Below, piece by piece: positions 62,880 to 64,000 of a DNA stretch of 64,000 nt. This stretch comes from Sorex araneus (Eukaryota; Chordata; Mammalia; Eulipotyphla; Soricidae). The translations under genes were made by a program, and so were the position numbers. The notes under the pieces are model-generated. The model was not told the DNA's origin, ran no database searches, and saw nothing but the letters and a program-made list of their open reading frames with translations. Each line of letters begins with the position of its first letter. Position 1 is the first letter of the stretch. The stretch spans positions 30,962,939 to 31,026,938 of the forward strand of contig NC_073305.1 of the NCBI RefSeq assembly GCF_027595985.1, written 5' to 3'.

Positions 62880-63385
62880 TGTTGATGCAATTGGTGCAGT
62901 GTTTGGGGTTGTATACACACCTGACCGTGGTCACAAGCTCTTATTTAATCTGTGGTGCTTGTTAGGAGGTTATATGTTATATTGCAGTGCTTGCGTGCTC
63001 AGCTGTGGTGGCTGCACACTTGCTTTCTTCTGCTTGCATTCTTAGTTGAGGCATATAGAGTTAGTGTGGCGCTTGCCAAGATTGCCCTGAGATCTTCACA
63101 TGTGCTTTCCAAAGGTCATGCTTCCTAACTGTAGGTGCTTGTACAACAGGGGTTGCAGTGTTCACCAGGGGTCACACCTTTTGTACGTTATGCATACTTG
63201 GCCGCAGTGCAGCCAGAAATAACTCTCAGTACTAGGGTTCATGGCCAGACTTCCAAGTTCAAATGGCAAAGTCTGCATGATTGTGCTTGATGCATGCTGG
63301 GCAGCAGAATTTGAACTCATGACCATATGTTCGCAGAGTTTGCAGTCTAACTCATAGTACTGTTCTTCCATACTTCTAGGCCCCC
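62880..63385 (-). repeat. GT-rich candidate repeat, copy 3
   Basis: Repeated words GTGCTTG, GTGCTTGCGTGCTC, GTTGCAGTGTTCACCAGGGGTCACACC, ending in a reversed tRNA-like head GAATTTGAACTCATGACCATATGTTCGCAGAG. Longest of the three copies. Confidence 0.45.
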
Positions 63386-64000
63386 ACACAATTTTTTTAA
63401 GGTGCTAACTGGCCAAAAAGACTAAATGCTTCAAAATGCTCTTGAAGCTAAAGGGTGGGAGGTATGGATTGGGGAACAGAGATATCAGTCTTTTTAAGAG
63501 TACCAAATAGTCAGATAATACAAAATTACTAGTTTTTCATATAAGTTTCTGCCACCGGTTCATTTTTAAATGTGTGTATATAAATTTAGCAAAGGGGGAA
63601 ATGGTTATAATTCTTGAAAGGAAGCACAGAATGTTGGAAGGGGATCAGAACAGAAGGAATTTAGGAAAACTTGAAAACTTACGTATCTGAGAGGTTTGCT
63701 GACCTGGGTTGTATATGATATTGTTTGTAGATATCATAGGATCCTGAATACCTTGCAATTCATGGGTTTCCCAAGTTGCTTACTGCTTTTTCCCAGATTC
63801 TATAACTCATTTTGTGTTTTCTTGTTTACTGATTTAGTAGCTATCTTAGTCTTCAGGAAAATGGTAAAAGTATATTTTACAGTTGTGAGATCATCACAGA
63901 AGTTATCTCAGAAAATAAAATGTTTTATTTAATAAATGGTAAAGAGTTGGTTATCTCTTGGTGGGAACTTGAACTCGGGATGTGAATTTAGGTTTTTATG
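63386..64000. other. STT3B: STT3B intron 1, unannotated end of window
   Basis: AT-rich intronic DNA; nothing recognised. Confidence 0.55.

Noticed and set aside
51360-64000. STT3B exon 2 within the window
   Set aside because: No frame encodes the expected continuation of the conserved DPW-FNYR region; it is presumably further downstream, although the 571-bp gap cannot be excluded.

Overview
This is mammalian nuclear DNA, and the repeats point to a red-toothed shrew (Soricidae, most likely Sorex). About fifty tRNA-derived SINEs of the A-tailed shrew SOR type, a second tRNA-headed SINE with a non-A tail, and an RTE-type LINE like the one reported from the common shrew fill the window. There are no operons, CRISPR arrays, plasmid features or other prokaryotic features.

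The only protein-coding exon I can support is exon 1 of STT3B (51046-51359, + strand), the catalytic subunit of the post-translational oligosaccharyltransferase. It sits in a CpG island of about 2.8 kb (49.6-52.4 kb) with a TATA-less GC/CCAAT promoter, a leader carrying small upstream ORFs and a (GCG)10 run, and a clear splice donor at 51360. From 51360 to the end of the window is intron 1, with a 571-base assembly gap at 58023-58593. Exon 2 is not visible.

The first 49.5 kb read as intergenic DNA upstream of STT3B. In order: mixed SINEs, microsatellites and L1 3' ends (0-10 kb); two SINE-poor stretches (10.4-13.4 and 14.8-17.8 kb); SINE-dense DNA (17.8-32.5 kb); a decayed, nearly full-length RTE LINE on the minus strand (33.0-36.7 kb) interrupted by an 858-bp L1-like chimeric retroelement; another quiet block (37.7-39.4 kb); older MIR, L2 and hAT relics (40-49 kb); then the CpG island.

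The most interesting biology is the retroelement network. Two SINE classes share one tRNA-like pol III head but have different 3' halves. One ends in A-rich DNA, and several copies sit at TT/AAAA-like sites, as expected for L1. The other ends in about 60 bp that match, codon for codon, the C-terminal coding end of the RTE LINE in this window, followed by short tandem repeats. This looks like a SINE parasitising a LINE that itself appears related to nematode RTE elements. One copy at 7257-7591 carries this tail at both ends inside a single target-site duplication. All identifications are by eye; no alignments or searches were run.
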